Assembly (NCBI GenBank): GCA_027604505.1 | Contig: JADIIX010000067.1 | Coordinates: 1 to 64,000, forward strand | DNA length: 64,000 nt | Direction: 5' to 3' | Source: Gonapodya sp. JEL0774 | Lineage: Eukaryota > Monoblepharomycota > Monoblepharidomycetes > Monoblepharidales > Gonapodyaceae | Shown here: positions 44,871 to 57,024 of the stretch, piece by piece | Layout: each line of letters opens with the position of its first letter | How positions within the stretch are numbered: position 1 is the stretch's first letter | Translations under genes and position numbers: made by a program | Notes under the pieces: model-generated | Told to the model about the DNA's origin: nothing | Seen by the model: only the letters and a program-made list of their open reading frames with translations | The model's database searches: none

Positions 44871-45497
44871 GGAATGGTGTGAGGACAAATACGCGCAAAA
44901 AATTACATGAACAAGAGATGTCTGCCAGCTGCAAAACTCAGGACGTCCCCTCCAACACGATCCAATCTTGTATTACTTCGACGAATACTTCGACAAGGGC
45001 TGGATTTGCAGTGGTTATTGCTCACAAACAAGATCCCTGGACTTTGATCCTGGCGCCTCCACCGGTACACGTACTGCCGAGTATGGTGGCGGCCAGTTCA
45101 CTTTTGCAACGACTAAGCACCATAACGACTCAGTCAGAACGGCGATTGTGTGTTTGATGACTTGACTTCGCTTTTCAAAGGTTGGAGTGACTGAAATTGT
45201 GTAGGTATGGTCTCGTACTCAGTCTCGAGCTCCCACCGAACACCCAATCCCTCGTCACACACAAAGTGCCAAATCTATGCTCTCTTGGGTATCACTCTTC
45301 GATCGAAAATGCGATCTGTATTCAAGCAGTTTCAGTCGGGGACGCCACAAGGAACAAGGGCCATGCACATACGATATATTACATCTATCAATACGGCTAA
45401 GAGCGATACTCTGTCCTTCCAGCAATGGTCTTCGGAACAAAAGAATAATCGGCTCTGTCGGAATCTAGGCCGGTCAGCGGGAAGGGCAACAAGTCCA
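44871..45497. other. Unresolved region, no gene supported
   Basis: About 630 bp with several short frames on both strands that look partly protein-like (for example minus strand near 45000-45090, and 45400-45520) but cannot be joined into a model. It may hold decayed coding sequence or UTRs. Confidence 0.35.
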
Positions 45498-45740
45498 TCA
45501 ACGCGGGTACCTCAGGACTAGCAGACCCGTAGAACTCTGTGGGGGATTTCGGCTGACCCAAATTTGAGCTTCAGTGCGCTCCAACGTGGTCAGAAATTGT
45601 ATGATTCGTTGTTTTGTGAGATCTTGTGTGAGCGACAGCCTGAGGATCCTCGGTGAAACATCATGGATGCACTGTTGAGAAGCATTACCTGGAGAGTAGC
45701 GAAAGCTCATCGCCGCTCTCATTGCCATGCGAGACACATC
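45498..45740 (-). pseudogene. Possible relic of a cysteine-desulfurase-like (class V aminotransferase) C-terminus
   Basis: The minus-strand frame encodes VSRMAMRAAMSFRYSPGN and then SPRILRLSLTQDLTKQRIIQ followed by FLTTLE. The spacing of an R-x-A-(M/L)-R helix, then R-x-S-L and a T-x-x-x-I-x-x-(F/V)-x-x-x-L helix, resembles the C-terminus of selenocysteine lyase/cysteine desulfurase-type proteins. No PLP-lysine region or other upstream exon could be found on either side, so a remnant is more likely than a working gene. The match is by pattern only and may be coincidence. Confidence 0.22.
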
Positions 45741-46316
45741 AAGCGATTGTACATAGCGTGGTGAGATTCAAACGATCATCATCTACGTGAATCCTGGTGA
45801 GATTATTACATCTTTGTTTTCAGGTTCACGGTGTTCAACCTGTGAGAGGGAGCACCACTTCCACGTCAGTTTTGTCTTGGCAAATATTACGCAAAATTGA
45901 AGTGAGTCACGCCTTCAATCTTCTTATTGTCATCTCCACATTTCTGTGGTCTTCATCTTGTATTTTACCCAAAGCAGAAGGCTTGGCATGGGGAATAATG
46001 AGTTCATGTATTTAAAAGCTTGTCAGCTATTCTTCTTACCACGTCACTTTTATAAAGAAAAGGTGCAGGAAAAGTGTCAGGAGGAATGTGCCCGATGCTG
46101 ACAAATTGCCCTAACAAACAATAGCCACTGATTATTGCCAGTACTCACGGGAATCATGTGCCACAATGCCGACGGCTCGCGCAAACTCGAAATAAGTCGG
46201 ACCTCGGCTCACCTGGCTAGGGCGAGATCGGTGTCCACTTGTTTGGAGTGTGCACTTGAAATCCATACACCAGTAAATTTGGCACAATTCTGAATGCACG
46301 GTCGCCGGCCCAACCA
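45741..46316. other. Region upstream of CSN8, no gene supported
   Basis: About 575 bp including the CSN8 promoter. A minus-strand frame at 46132-46317 has a donor-like site near 46147 but no recognisable product. Confidence 0.4.
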
Positions 46317-47141
46317 ATGCGATTCACAACCGGGGAACTCGTCGCCAACGTCCATGAAATGGATCAACTCAGGGCACTGGTCGCATCGAGAGACTTTTCA
46401 TCTCTCATTGCTCAGCTGGAGTCGCTTGAGCAATCCCATCACCTCGCAGACGCAATCCATTCGTATCTTGCAGCACAACCAGCTCGTCCCCCTCCACCAC
46501 CAACCCACGCTTTCCATTCCCCTGCCATCCCCCCTGTATCTCCTCATTTAATTTGCTCCCTCCTTGTTCTGGCTCACGCGGCGATCGACGACCTGCCTGG
46601 AGCCCGGTTTGTCCTCAAACGAGCTCCCGAATCTGTGCTGAACCACCCGCTCGTACAGGCCGTAGAACCCCTGTTCTCATCTCTGTGGCATAGAGAAACA
46701 CCGCTGTTCTGGGAAATGGTGGCCCGCGTTCCATATCTTTCAGGTGAAGGGGAGGCCACGGATCCGGAACTTTCCCTCACCGCAGAGTTGGCAAGTCAAC
46801 TGACGGAGCGCGTCCGCGAACGAGCAAAGCGACTGATTGTAAAAGCGTATGTCGCAATTAGGGTGCCAGATGCGACGGCCATGCTGGGATTGGACTCAAC
46901 TCACACCACAGAGCTGTTGGCAAATGAAGGATGGACAGTCCAGGACGGTTTCTTCGTCATGCCCGAAAAGAACATTTCTTCCAAGCGAGAAAACGGTGGC
47001 TCGGCCGCTCTAAATGGAAACGTGACAGGTGGACTCGTCGGTGCTGGGCAGAGCTCGCAGCTGGATGCCAAGAAAGCACGGGAACTCACATTGGAGAAGA
47101 TGAAGGCAATTGCAGAGATGGCTCTGAGATTGGAAATGTGA
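46317..47141 (+). CDS. COP9 signalosome subunit 8-like (PCI-domain) protein
   Basis: A single-exon protein of 274 residues. It matches the CSN8/Rpn12 PCI fold: a helical N-terminal half with LVLAHAAIDDLPGARFVLKR (the 'ARFLWKRIP'-like helix of CSN8), SSLWHRETPLFWEMVARVPY, and the winged-helix part with RERAKRLIVKAYVAIRV, ATAMLGLDSTHTTELLANEG and WTVQDGFFVMPEK near the C-terminus. The last helix, LTLEKMKAIAEMALRLEM, is the usual C-terminal tail. CSN8 is part of the COP9 complex, which removes Nedd8 from cullins. Two nearby ATGs (46317 and 46359) are possible starts. The proteasome subunit Rpn12 is the alternative, but the short length and W-x-x-(D)-G-x-x-x-x-P pattern favour CSN8. Confidence 0.78.
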   Translation: MRFTTGELVANVHEMDQLRALVASRDFSSLIAQLESLEQSHHLADAIHSYLAAQPARPPPPPTHAFHSPAIPPVSPHLICSLLVLAHAAIDDLPGARFVLKRAPESVLNHPLVQAVEPLFSSLWHRETPLFWEMVARVPYLSGEGEATDPELSLTAELASQLTERVRERAKRLIVKAYVAIRVPDATAMLGLDSTHTTELLANEGWTVQDGFFVMPEKNISSKRENGGSAALNGNVTGGLVGAGQSSQLDAKKARELTLEKMKAIAEMALRLEM

Positions 47142-47883
47142 CCAATGAGTGGGACTGCGGCAAGGAGGTTAGTGGTAAATGGGGTAATTGGGACACGTTG
47201 TTTGACAACCGTTTGAGAGTTTAGAATTTGAAATGCGCTCGAAGTAAGCATCCTGTTAAATCACAAAAGATATTCACATTACCTTTAGCTAAAGATGCGT
47301 TAATACGAGTACCCAATGGCCACGCAGAGTGGCCGTCAATTTTCGCGAACGGAATGTGACGATTACTGTATATAATTAACCAGCATCAAGCGTCATTTGG
47401 AAGGGACCATTAAACTTTCATATCAACCCCATGCCTCGGCTGCTTGATACTCGTAGCATGGTTTGTGTCCGGAACAGGCGATCCAATGGTATTACATACA
47501 CATGGTCATCTTAGGGTCAGTGCACTGGAACCCAAACGCTACTTTGCGTGAGGGCGGCGCCTTGACACGTTCGAGACAGAATTATCTGATTCGGAAAGGG
47601 TAGAGCTGACGTCATATCTAGGACGAGTTTGAATGGCCGTGCAGCAACATCAGCAGGAGCTACCTACTAAGGGTTTTCCAACAAGTATCTCCAGCATCAG
47701 GCATCTCATTTGGTCACGGCGCTCATATAACTTAAAGCTCACACGACATTCCAAGGCGTTTCTCATATACACATTGCTTGGTGCTCCATCCGGTGTCCGC
47801 CAAGAGCAACGCTGACTAGGCGCACTTCACAAAGACCAAGTTTTCACATCGCATCTACGCAAAAAGACACAAAACTTAACAAG
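47142..47883. other. Intergenic region upstream of sugar porter
   Basis: About 740 bp, AT-rich. It contains a short perfect inverted repeat at 47318-47334 (6-bp arms GGCCAC/GTGGCC around 5 nt) and a TTTAGCTAAA palindrome at 47284-47293. No gene was seen. It should hold the promoter of the transporter gene. Confidence 0.45.
47318..47334. repeat. Small perfect inverted repeat
   Basis: Arms GGCCAC and GTGGCC separated by GCAGA. It could form a short hairpin or be a palindromic protein-binding site. It is isolated, so the significance is unclear. Confidence 0.5.
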
Positions 47884-50791
47884 ATGCAGGGGTATGCAGT
47901 ATTCATTGCCCTTACGGCTGCGATTGGTGCGAATCTCGTTCCCCGTAGACGTGGGAGACAATTTTGGCCTGAAACGCTCCACTTGCCCAATTCTCACTCA
48001 GGCGGCCTGCTATTCGGATATGAAGTTGGAATCATCAAGTGAGTGCCCGTCGTACTACCTTCTTGAGAAATTCCATGACATCAACGTCTCTCTTCACACG
48101 TCATGTTCGCCTATCGATCTCCACACCAAAAGCCAAGTTCTGCTTATGGACTCGTAAGTGACGTAGCTCTTCTTAGGTGTGCTCTTGACTCACTGTTGGC
48201 TTCACAAGGTTTCGAGAGTTCTTTGGCATCGGAACGGTTGTCAACGGCGTTCTTGTCAATGAATCGAACTCGGCAGATATTGAGGGCAACATCGTCTCCC
48301 TTTTTCTGGCAGGTTGTATTCCAGGCGCATTTTTGGTATCCTATTCCGCGGGTAAGCTTTCGAAGTGTCAATGACGGCAGTTGAACTGACATATCCCGCT
48401 TTTCTCTCCGTGTATGGAGACTTTCTTGGCCGTCGAATATCTGTTGCTCTGGGTGCATTGTTGTTTCTTGCTGGAGGGATTCTTCAAACCGCAGCACAAG
48501 GTATTGGGATGCTTTATGCAGGAAGATGTGTGGGGGGATTGGGCGTTGGACTTCTTTCTGGAACCGGTGGGTCGTACTGATCAATTCTGTCTGCCCCGTC
48601 TTCTCGAAAACTAAAAACTGCCTTTGTGAAGTTCCATTGTATATCTCCGAATGCGCTCCCACGAGTATTCGCGGTAGAGGTGAGTGATCCCTTGTAAAAG
48701 TCCCTGTATCCCCGTGAACGTTCCGAAGAGCGTCGCGTTTGTTTCTGGCAGTCGGAACCATGCAGCAACTTATGATTACAATTGGAATAATGTTGGCGAA
48801 CGTGAGCTTGTGGTACATACTTCTTTTGACATTCGAGGAATAACACCTTGTCGATCACACACAATTACAGATCATCAACGCTATTCTCACCAGCACTATT
48901 GCCAACGAATCAAATCTTCTTTGGAGGCTGGCGATGGGAATCCAGGTGGGCTCCTGATAAAAGAGTTTCGGGACTCATCGACTAACGCGGAGTGTCTGCG
49001 AAGTTGATTCCAGCGGCGATTTTGCTTGGTTTCTTCTTTATTCTTCCCGAGTCTCCTCGTTTCTTGATCTCCAAGGTTCGGATGACGATTTTATCCGGTT
49101 CTGCTGATGCGTCTCACGTTGCACTGGTTCCAGGGCAAGCTCGAGCGCGCTCTAGCAATCCTCGCCAGACTGAACGCCCAGCCGCAGGAGAGTGACTATG
49201 TACAGCAACAAGTCGCGGATATTCAGGAAAGCATAGAAATCGAAAAGAGGCTCCCAAAAGCGAGCTGGTTGGACATGCTCAGGTGGGTTCCTACACCTCC
49301 TTAAATTGAGATTTGTCCCAGAGTAAAAATTATTGTGTGTTCAGATTCCCAATTCGTCGGCGTAGTTTTGCCGCCTTTTTCTTGTTCTTCTTTCAGCAGT
49401 GGTCGGGAATTAATGTGAGAAGAACCTGCGTTGTTTCCCGCACACTCGCTCAAACGCATACGTATAATCACTGATCAGGCTGTCATGTACTACTCGTCGT
49501 CTTTATTCTTGGGCATGGGCCTTTCAAAGGACATGTAAGGCAACTTTGGAGGTTTCAAATGTCGGTCGATCCAGACAAAACAATACTCCCCACTTTCAGT
49601 GCTACAAAGGTCGCAACAACGGTTCAATCTGTTATAAATGTGCTCGCAACCCTACCAGCAATTTACCTAATCGAAAGGTTGGGACGGCGGAGGCTACTGC
49701 TCGTTGGTGCTCTCGGATGTGTAAGCTAAGCTGTTTCCTACTATCCCAAATGACGTTTTAACTGTCATCAACTTCCACGCTTAGTCTTTCTTCATGTGGA
49801 GCTTGGTCCTCTGGGTTGGGCTGTTTAACGGGACTCAGATCGCGGACCCGGTCAGCGGTCAGCTCATTCCAAATCCGAATTCGGGCGCAGGACGGGCATA
49901 CGGAGTTCTCGGAGTGCTCGCAATGTGTAAGAATGTGCGCTTTTGTGGGACTGGTTCCTGATCTAACATCTTCCGGCTTCTCCCAACGCAGACATGTACG
50001 TTGTCTGTTTCGCAGGGTCTTGGGGTCCAGTCGGAGTAAGTCAAAGGTGACCGACGATGTACCAATCTTCCAAGCTTACTAACGCTTTTCTTTTGATGGG
50101 AAGTGGGTGTACATATCGGAGATCTTCCCACTGCGTGCTCGCGGAAAAGGTGCAAGTGTCGGATCAATGTCACATTGGATGTGAGTTGGGAGGGTTTAAT
50201 TTCCATACTTCCTCAATATCCACGAAGGGTCCACTCTCAATATTACACTTTCGTCTAGCTGGAATTTTGTGATCGCGAAGGTTTGGCCGTATGTTGCTGT
50301 CATGGGTGCCTGGCAATATACAATGTGCGTTTGATTCTCCCCAAATGCCTCTGTCCTTCCGGTGGTGGCTTCTAAGACATATATGAACCGCTTCTCAGAT
50401 TCGGAGGTAGTACTGTTGTCGCATTCGTGTTCGTGTACTTCTTCGTGCCTGAGAGTGAGTTATCGCGCCAACTTCGCTTCTCTCATCATACTCATAGCTA
50501 TTTTGTTGTATTGTTTAGCGAGAGGCAGATCCCTCGAAGAGATGGATGAAGGTTCGTGCTCTTTTTTAGACACGTAACTATTTCATCAAGCTGAACTTGT
50601 TGCTTTATCTTAGTCTTTGGAGCTCCTGCCGGATCGGGGCTCACCGAAGAAGAAAAGAGAGTGCTTGCAGAGCTCCGAAAGGATCCAAATCGCGCTGATA
50701 TGCTTGAGACTGGGAAGAGCGGAGGGGTGGGTTCACTTTCACATTCTCACTAATCTTTTTTTGACGCTCCATCTCATTCTTGCAGCACTAA
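47884..50791 (+). CDS. MFS sugar porter (hexose-type transporter), intron-rich
   Basis: A 12-TM sugar:H+ symporter. The ATG at 47884 opens MQGYAVFIALTAAIGGLLFG; joined exons give LLFGYEVGIIN, VLLMDSFREFFGI, a motif-A half DFLGRR, GRCVGGLGVGLLS, YISECAPTSIRGR, ILPESPRFLISKGKLERAL, FFFQQWSGINAVMYYSSSLF, YLIERLGRRRLLLVGALGC, WVYISEIFPLRARGKGAS, NFVIAKVWPYV and the C-terminal signature PETRGRSLEEMDEVFG. These are all diagnostic sugar-porter motifs. The gene is split by at least fifteen short introns, so several exons are under 60 nt. The last intron joins GKSGG to a His codon and the stop at 50789-50791. GYEVGI in place of GYDxGx is common in fungal monosaccharide transporters. Substrate specificity is not visible. 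Confidence 0.9.
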
Positions 50792-51040
50792 ACGAGCAAA
50801 TCACTGGCTTCCATACGTAACAGCCTTGACGCATGTTGCTTGTATAAAGAGTGTGAGGGCTTGCGCATAAAGTTGCATATTCACCGCACAAATAGTTGCA
50901 AATATACTGCCAAAATCAATTGCTGTACAACAATAAACTGTTTTCAGTTCCACGTTTTCCTTCCATTTGTTGTGGGACTATTTCTAAGCCAACCAGTCCC
51001 GTTATAAACCTCCTTTGTGAGAACACCGACAATTCCAAAC

Positions 51041-54000
51041 ATGGGAGGCTCTAAGCAGAAAAAGCTCAAGCGTGATGCGAAATTGCAAGCTGCTGCTCTC
51101 GCGAGGAAGGCGAAGGCAGAACGGGCAGCAGCCAACAAGAAAGCGTCGAGGTCATTGGCAAAAGAAGAGGGCAACGTGACGAGTATTGAACACGAAGGAC
51201 ACAGCGATGAGCAACTCCCCGAGAGCTTCATTGAGCCAATTGAACAAAATGCATTGAATGCACCTCTGGAAACTACCGACTTCAGAGCTGAAGAAGCAGA
51301 GTGGGAGGACTCTGTGGCGACTCGTGTAATGGAAGGAGACGGACAAGACCAACACCCCGACGATAAGCATTCAGAGACGGAGACGACCAACCATGATACT
51401 TTTGATGGGAAGAGAGGAGTCTCAGAGGGGAAAGATGTGCCAGAGGGATCGTTTTCTCCCGTGGGAATGGACGTAGAAAAAGTCGATTCAATACCTCACC
51501 AGGGCCAGTCCGCTTCTGGGGGCGGTATCGAAGGTGCGAAATTTGTTATATTTATATTGACTACTGGACCGTGAGGCTGATATTGTCATCTCAACTTCAG
51601 GGAGTGAGTTGCAAGCAACAGGGACTTGCCTCTCTGATGAGAACGACAACATTCATGAAGAGAATACCCAATCACTTCACGATCCCGACAATAATTCACT
51701 GAAGCACGCCCAAACCGATGATACGCTTCCGAATGACATTGGAGAAATTCGCGACACCTCAATTCAACCAGTCCACAATGAAGCGGAGGCTGCTCGCATG
51801 GTGAGAGTCGGTTCTTTCATGGAAAAACTGTTGTATCTTCATATCGAAACACTTGTTCCCCAACTCCCTAGTCTCCGTCTCCGAGTTCCGAACTTTCACA
51901 TTTTACCAACCACCAATCTTCCACGACATCTGCACCTGCTCTTCTGAGCGTGTCTCCACTCGCAAAACATGTAGATGCCATGCCGTTTGCGCCTGGGAGC
52001 TCAGAACTTTGGAATCGCGAGTTATCGAGGATTCCGTCTCAGATTCTAGCGGGGGTTTCGGACGCCTCACAATCGCTGTTCCCAGAAGTTGAACACTCTG
52101 AGCTCGGCTCTCAATTTCTCAACCCAGATTCACATCTCCCTGAGGGTGAGTTTTCACAGCGCTTTGATCATGTCATTCTATCAGTCAATCCTTGGCAAAA
52201 ACACTTCAGATCAGGAAGGACGGGAAGATGCTGGCCGATCTTCCTCGCCCATGAAGCCACCAATTTCATCTTCAGTCAAAGCACTCCAGGAAGGTCCATG
52301 TCAAGGCAACGACTCGGTGGCCTCGGTGGCTTCACCACCGCTGGCACAATCAGTAATAACTGGTTTGCCCTCCATTACCGACCTGGCCCAAACACAATGG
52401 GACGTCATAGAGATCCGTCCCCCGGTCTCTCCACCATTCTATTGTCTCCCTTTCGGAAAGATTCTCTTCACAGCCCGGACTGCCATAATGGAAGATATTC
52501 GGTCCGGCGGAAGTGCTCCAGACTTACGTATCGAGTTTCTACCACCGGGGGCACGTGAAGGGTTGCCATGGTGCCGTCTCATGGTGCCCCAAGGAATGGG
52601 CCAGAGGGTGCAAATGGCCGTCGATGAATCAGTCACTGGATGTGGTGCGCAATTCAATGTTATCGAGTCCCGCCCGTACGCTGATGCTGACAAGAATCGA
52701 CAGGACAAAATTGTCGAAGTGAAGAAGAAGGTTTTGAGTCGGGTTGATTTTGGTACGGAGGAGTTCCACGTCCGTGTGTCACTTGAAAGCGTAGTCGGAC
52801 ATCGATTCACACCTGACGGGCCCTCTGAGCAGATCCAGCTGCAACCGGCAATGCGAAGATCAGTGGAAGATACCATGACCGACTTCTTCAATTATTATCC
52901 CGGGATCGAGGAGATAGTTTTCTTTAGTGAGTCCCATGCAGGTTGGCTGTGATCACCGTTGAACCATCATTGTGACTACTTACAAACAAAAGGTTATTGC
53001 TCGGTGGTGTCATTCTCTGACTATCAAAACCTTCAATGCTTCCTCCATGATCTGATTCAGAGCACGAACCTCTCCTGCTCACTGATGCACACAACTACGT
53101 TTAGCGGCGGAGGAGTTCTCTTTGAATGTCCAAAGCCCAAAAACGGCCGTTCAGAAGCTCTTTGGATCGTGATACCGGTGACTAACGGGGCGGAAGATGT
53201 GCTCCCTCCTCCGAGCCTGGAGAATTCTGCATGTGCACCCGCATCAGAACAGGAACATGGCAGGAAACTCACTTCATTCACACTTGGAAGCATGAAATCA
53301 TTCACTGTGCAAAATTTGGTCACAATTCCTTTCAATTTGGATCCAGAAATCCGTCAGGTGGAACAGTCAGCTGATGAAGGGGTGACGAAAGCCTTAGACA
53401 GTCCATTGCCCGCAATCCATTTCCCTCCACTCATCTCTGTCAGCAGCTCTGGGGAGAACCCTCCGTACTCTCGCTACTCGGTGTCTGAGTCCCGACGTGG
53501 ATCCGACTCTCGCTTCGCCGAACACTTCGCAGAGTTCGCACCATCTCGGGTACCTCGGGTTGAGGCCGGAGGGGATAACGTCAATCAGAGTACGTGGAGG
53601 GGTTCCGATCTTGGAGGACTCTCGAAGCAGATCTCGCGTGGCGAGCAGCGGTTGCACTCGGACGGATATCAGGAGGACGAATGTGGCGGTTTCCAAGAAG
53701 CGGCTAGGCGTTCTAAACGCGAGAGTATGAGATGTGTATCCCGGGATGTAAGAGGTATTGGCCCTATTGGTCCTGATGAACACCGCGGCCAAGGAAGAGG
53801 AGGGAACTTCTTCCAGTATGCTGGTGGCGTTGAAATATACGGAGGTGGAAACTCCTCGAGTCGCGGAAGGGGAACCGGAAGGAGAGGGCCAAGAGGATCA
53901 CGACAATTCGAAAGGGTCCAACGCCGTGGTAATGATAGCAATTGGCAGCAGTTCTCAGGGGATGTATCAGTGGGAGTAGGGAACCACGATCCACTTGGTG

Positions 54001-54853
54001 ACGGCTCGGCAGGCGAACCCATACAACATGCAGATGCCTTAGAGATCCGACGGCAGGAACTAACGGATGGGCGGAACCGGGTGAGCAAGCGAGGTGGTCG
54101 CTGTGGTGGCCGGAACAGTCACGAAAGTCGGGAAGAGGCACCTAAGCACAGCATCGCGCCGGAGATCATGGATGTGGTAAGAGCAAAAAAATTTGCGGTC
54201 GTACTGTTGTGTAAACATACTGGATGTGCCTTCACCATCAACAGCCCAACATTGCGCCACCGAGAGAAATCGCAGCAGAAAACTCACAAGAGACGATAGT
54301 GAACGACGGAGGAAGGGAAGATTTCTCCGATACTCAAGGTAGCCAAGCCGCGAGCACATCAGATACGTGGTGAATCTTATCAAACACGTGCTATCCATGC
54401 AGGAACGCCACCGATTGAGTCAGGGCCTCAAAGTTTCGTGGCTACACAGTACGTTGATCTGTTTCCAAAACTTAGTCAATCTGCTCTCTCATCCTTTCGA
54501 GCTGGTAGCTTTCCGAGTTGGAGCCGTGACAAGCCCGACCAAGTCATGGAAGCGATCAAAGCTTACGGTGAAGTCGTCAAGTACGAGTTTTATGAGCCGG
54601 ACGAGCAGTACCCGCACCACAAGCTTTTGGTGCAATTGAAGGTGAGCAGTCGGTAAGCGGGCTTGTGCCACCCGATTAGATTGAAACTTCCGTGTCGAAC
54701 ACGTCCCTCCCATCTTAGAACCCAAGTTCTTTGCTTTCAAGACGCACGCCCATATTCATTCAAGAATTCAAGCATCCAATTTGGATTGAGCAGGAAGAAA
54801 CGTGGGATCCAGAGTACCAGTTGCTGATGAGTGCGAGGCGTCGCCGCTGGTGA
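51041..54853 (+). CDS. Unknown Lys-rich/RGG-rich multi-exon protein
   Basis: Not recognised. It starts MGGSKQKKLKRDAKLQAAAL, a basic helix like those of nucleolar or ribosome-associated proteins, and continues as an acidic, disordered stretch. From about 52390 to 53350 comes an ordered-looking part with IEIRPPVSPPFYCLPFGKIL, CRLMVPQGMGQRVQMAVDE and FHVRVSLESVVGHRF, then GYCSVVSFSDYQNLQCFLHD, which resembles an RRM-like strand-helix. A Gly/Arg-rich (RGG-type) region follows at 53740-54120. The C-terminus is a second compact segment, VMEAIKAYGEVVKYEFYEPD, then WIEQEETWDPEYQLLMSARR. About seven introns are needed. An RNA-binding role is a reasonable guess from the RGG tract and RRM-like pieces. 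It could be two genes, but continuous frames and splice sites favour one. Confidence 0.65.
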
Positions 54854-55300
54854 TATTCTGTTGGAAGTATAGAAAAATTCTGCTTGCCTTTATTTGATCC
54901 ATAAACACCAAATCAAAATCGCGAATACACGAAATCATATCACAAACGCAATGTAATTCATTGCACACTTGGTTCCGTATCACCGTGGAATCCCAGTGGT
55001 TCAGATTTGATCCCACATTCACATGCAGGCCGCAATAACAAACACAAACGAGCTCGGAGATTTGGATGCGGGCAATCACGACTCGTGCGTGCCGCGAGGT
55101 CAGCATATATTCGAAGGCCCCATTGTCAGCTGTCGTTGACGTGGCTGTCATGGCGAGACGTCACATGACAAGTTCACCAAGAACTACGTGTGTTTCATCT
55201 ACTCTTGGTACGCACTTTGTTGTGTATAAATGCATTTATTTTGAGGTAATTTCGATTTAGGTTCGACCCTTCCCCTCCAGATCTTGGGGCAGCCTCACGG
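54854..55300. other. Intergenic region upstream of desaturase
   Basis: About 450 bp with the desaturase promoter. A TATAAAT-like sequence lies near 55225. A GGTTCGACC near 55260 resembles a tRNA B-box, but no A-box or cloverleaf could be found upstream. No gene was seen. Confidence 0.45.
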
Positions 55301-57024
55301 ATGTCGTTCCCACGAGGCAGGCCACAGCCAGGACCACCACGGCGAAAAAGAGATCGGCGAACATTTTTGTATTGGCATCTCGCGCCATCAAAGTCGATTC
55401 CGGATTCTACGATGAGCGCCGAGAAAGCCCCGAAGATAACGGGCTTCGTCCCTCGCTCCTTTGCGCTGCCCAATAAGGATGAAATCACGTTGGCAACACT
55501 CAAGAAAGCCATACCTTCCCACTGCTTCGAGCGATCCGTCATGATTTCGTTCCAGTACCTCATGCAAGATTGCGCGATTATGGCCGCGTTATGGTGGTTC
55601 GCGCATGAAATCCTCGACGGGGGCAGCTTCGGAGGTGGGGGTGGTGTCTTGGAGGGTTACCCGTTCCTTGTCAGGGCAAGTGTCTGGGCGCTGTGGCAGT
55701 TCGCGGCAGGCGCTGTTATGTTTGGGCTCTGGATCGTCGCACACGGTGAGCTTGATGGCACTTGATGAGATAATGTGGGTTGTGGTGGATATAAATAGAT
55801 ATATCCATTACTCGCGAACGGATATGTTGGACAACCAAAGAATGCGGTCACGGAGCGTTCTCCGACTACCCCATCCTCAACCACACTGTCGGCTACTTCG
55901 TCCACACCCTTCTCCTGGTCCCGTACTTCTCTTGGCAAATCAGTCACAGCCACCACCACCACTTCACCGGCCACCACGTCAAAGACGAGGCATTCGTGCC
56001 ACCTAACCGTACACAGCACCTGGGCAAACCCATTAGCAAAGGGAGTGCGGAAGCCATGTACTACGACACGGACAAGGAGCGAGAGGCCCTTCCGGCGGAT
56101 GACAAAGGCGTTTTGAGCACGCGATGGGGAAATCTACTGGCTCTTGTCACCATGTGGACCGTAGCATTCCCTCTATATCTGCTCACGCACATTCAGGGAC
56201 GTGACTATGGAAGGTGACTCTGTCGAAAGAAACTCCCTGAGGAATCCGCCACTCTCTCGCTCACTCCTGCTCCCCAAGGTTCACAAACCACTACGATCCC
56301 ATGTCGCCCCTCTTCCTCCCCAAGCAAAGAATTTTGATCGTCGCAAGTGACCTCGGGATTCTTGCTGTCCTCCTAGCTTGCGGCCAGTGGGCGCGCGTCG
56401 CAGGAATCTCTGTGGTGGCGCGATACTATATAATCCCTTACCTCTGGACAAACTTCTGGCTCACAACCATTACCCTCTTGCAGGTGAGCGGATTGTGACC
56501 ATATCTCTTTGTCCACTCGTTGTGGTTTTATGAGAAAAATATTCTTGTTTGGGGGTGATGTTTTAGCACACCGACTCTCGGCTCCCTCACTACAAAGACA
56601 CGGAATGGTCATACATCCGCGGCGCTCTCTGCACCGTTGACCGTGATTTCGGCATCTTCAACCACATTCACCACAATATGTACGTTGACTTTCGAGCCTC
56701 GAATGAATCTTTGACGCCTGGACCCCGTCCTCGCATTCCATCCCTACAGCGCCGACACCCACATTGCCCACCACCTTTTCCCCACCATTCCTCACTACCA
56801 CGCCACCGAGGCCACCTACCACCTCCGCAAGGTCCTCGAGCCTGCCGGTTTGTACACCCACGACGAAGGTTCCTGGCTCTACGCCGCGTGGAGCGCGTAC
56901 AGGAACTGCCGATTCGTGGAGGATGAAGGTGAGGCGTCACTGCTTGATAGTGATGTATGGAACGTTGGTTTGTGACACATGGTTACCTGTCGTTTCAGGC
57001 GACGTGTTGTTCTTCAGGCGATGA
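55301..57024 (+). CDS. Delta-12-type fatty acid desaturase
   Basis: A membrane di-iron desaturase that converts oleoyl to linoleoyl chains in the ER. Exons after the first join exactly in phase: 55841-56213, 56279-56483, 56567-56679, 56750-56928 and 56999-57024; the first ends at 55745. The ATG at 55412 ([20 protein letters not shown]) gives 409 residues; the in-frame ATG at 55301 would give 446 with a basic N-terminal extension. The three histidine boxes are HECGHGAF (about residue 111 from the shorter start), [11 protein letters not shown] (about 147) and [10 protein letters not shown] (about 346). HTDSRLPHY and [16 protein letters not shown] precede the third box, as in fungal Fad2-type enzymes. 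The delta-12 rather than omega-3 call rests on overall resemblance and is inference. Confidence 0.93.

Noticed and set aside
39237-50791. Idea that the two MFS transporters and nearby genes form a secondary-metabolite cluster
   Set aside because: No polyketide synthase, peptide synthetase, terpene cyclase, P450 or pathway regulator lies near; the neighbours are Ubc6, a cyclin and COP9 subunit 8.
55255-55275. tRNA B-box-like GGTTCGACC
   Set aside because: No A-box at the right distance and no cloverleaf can be drawn.
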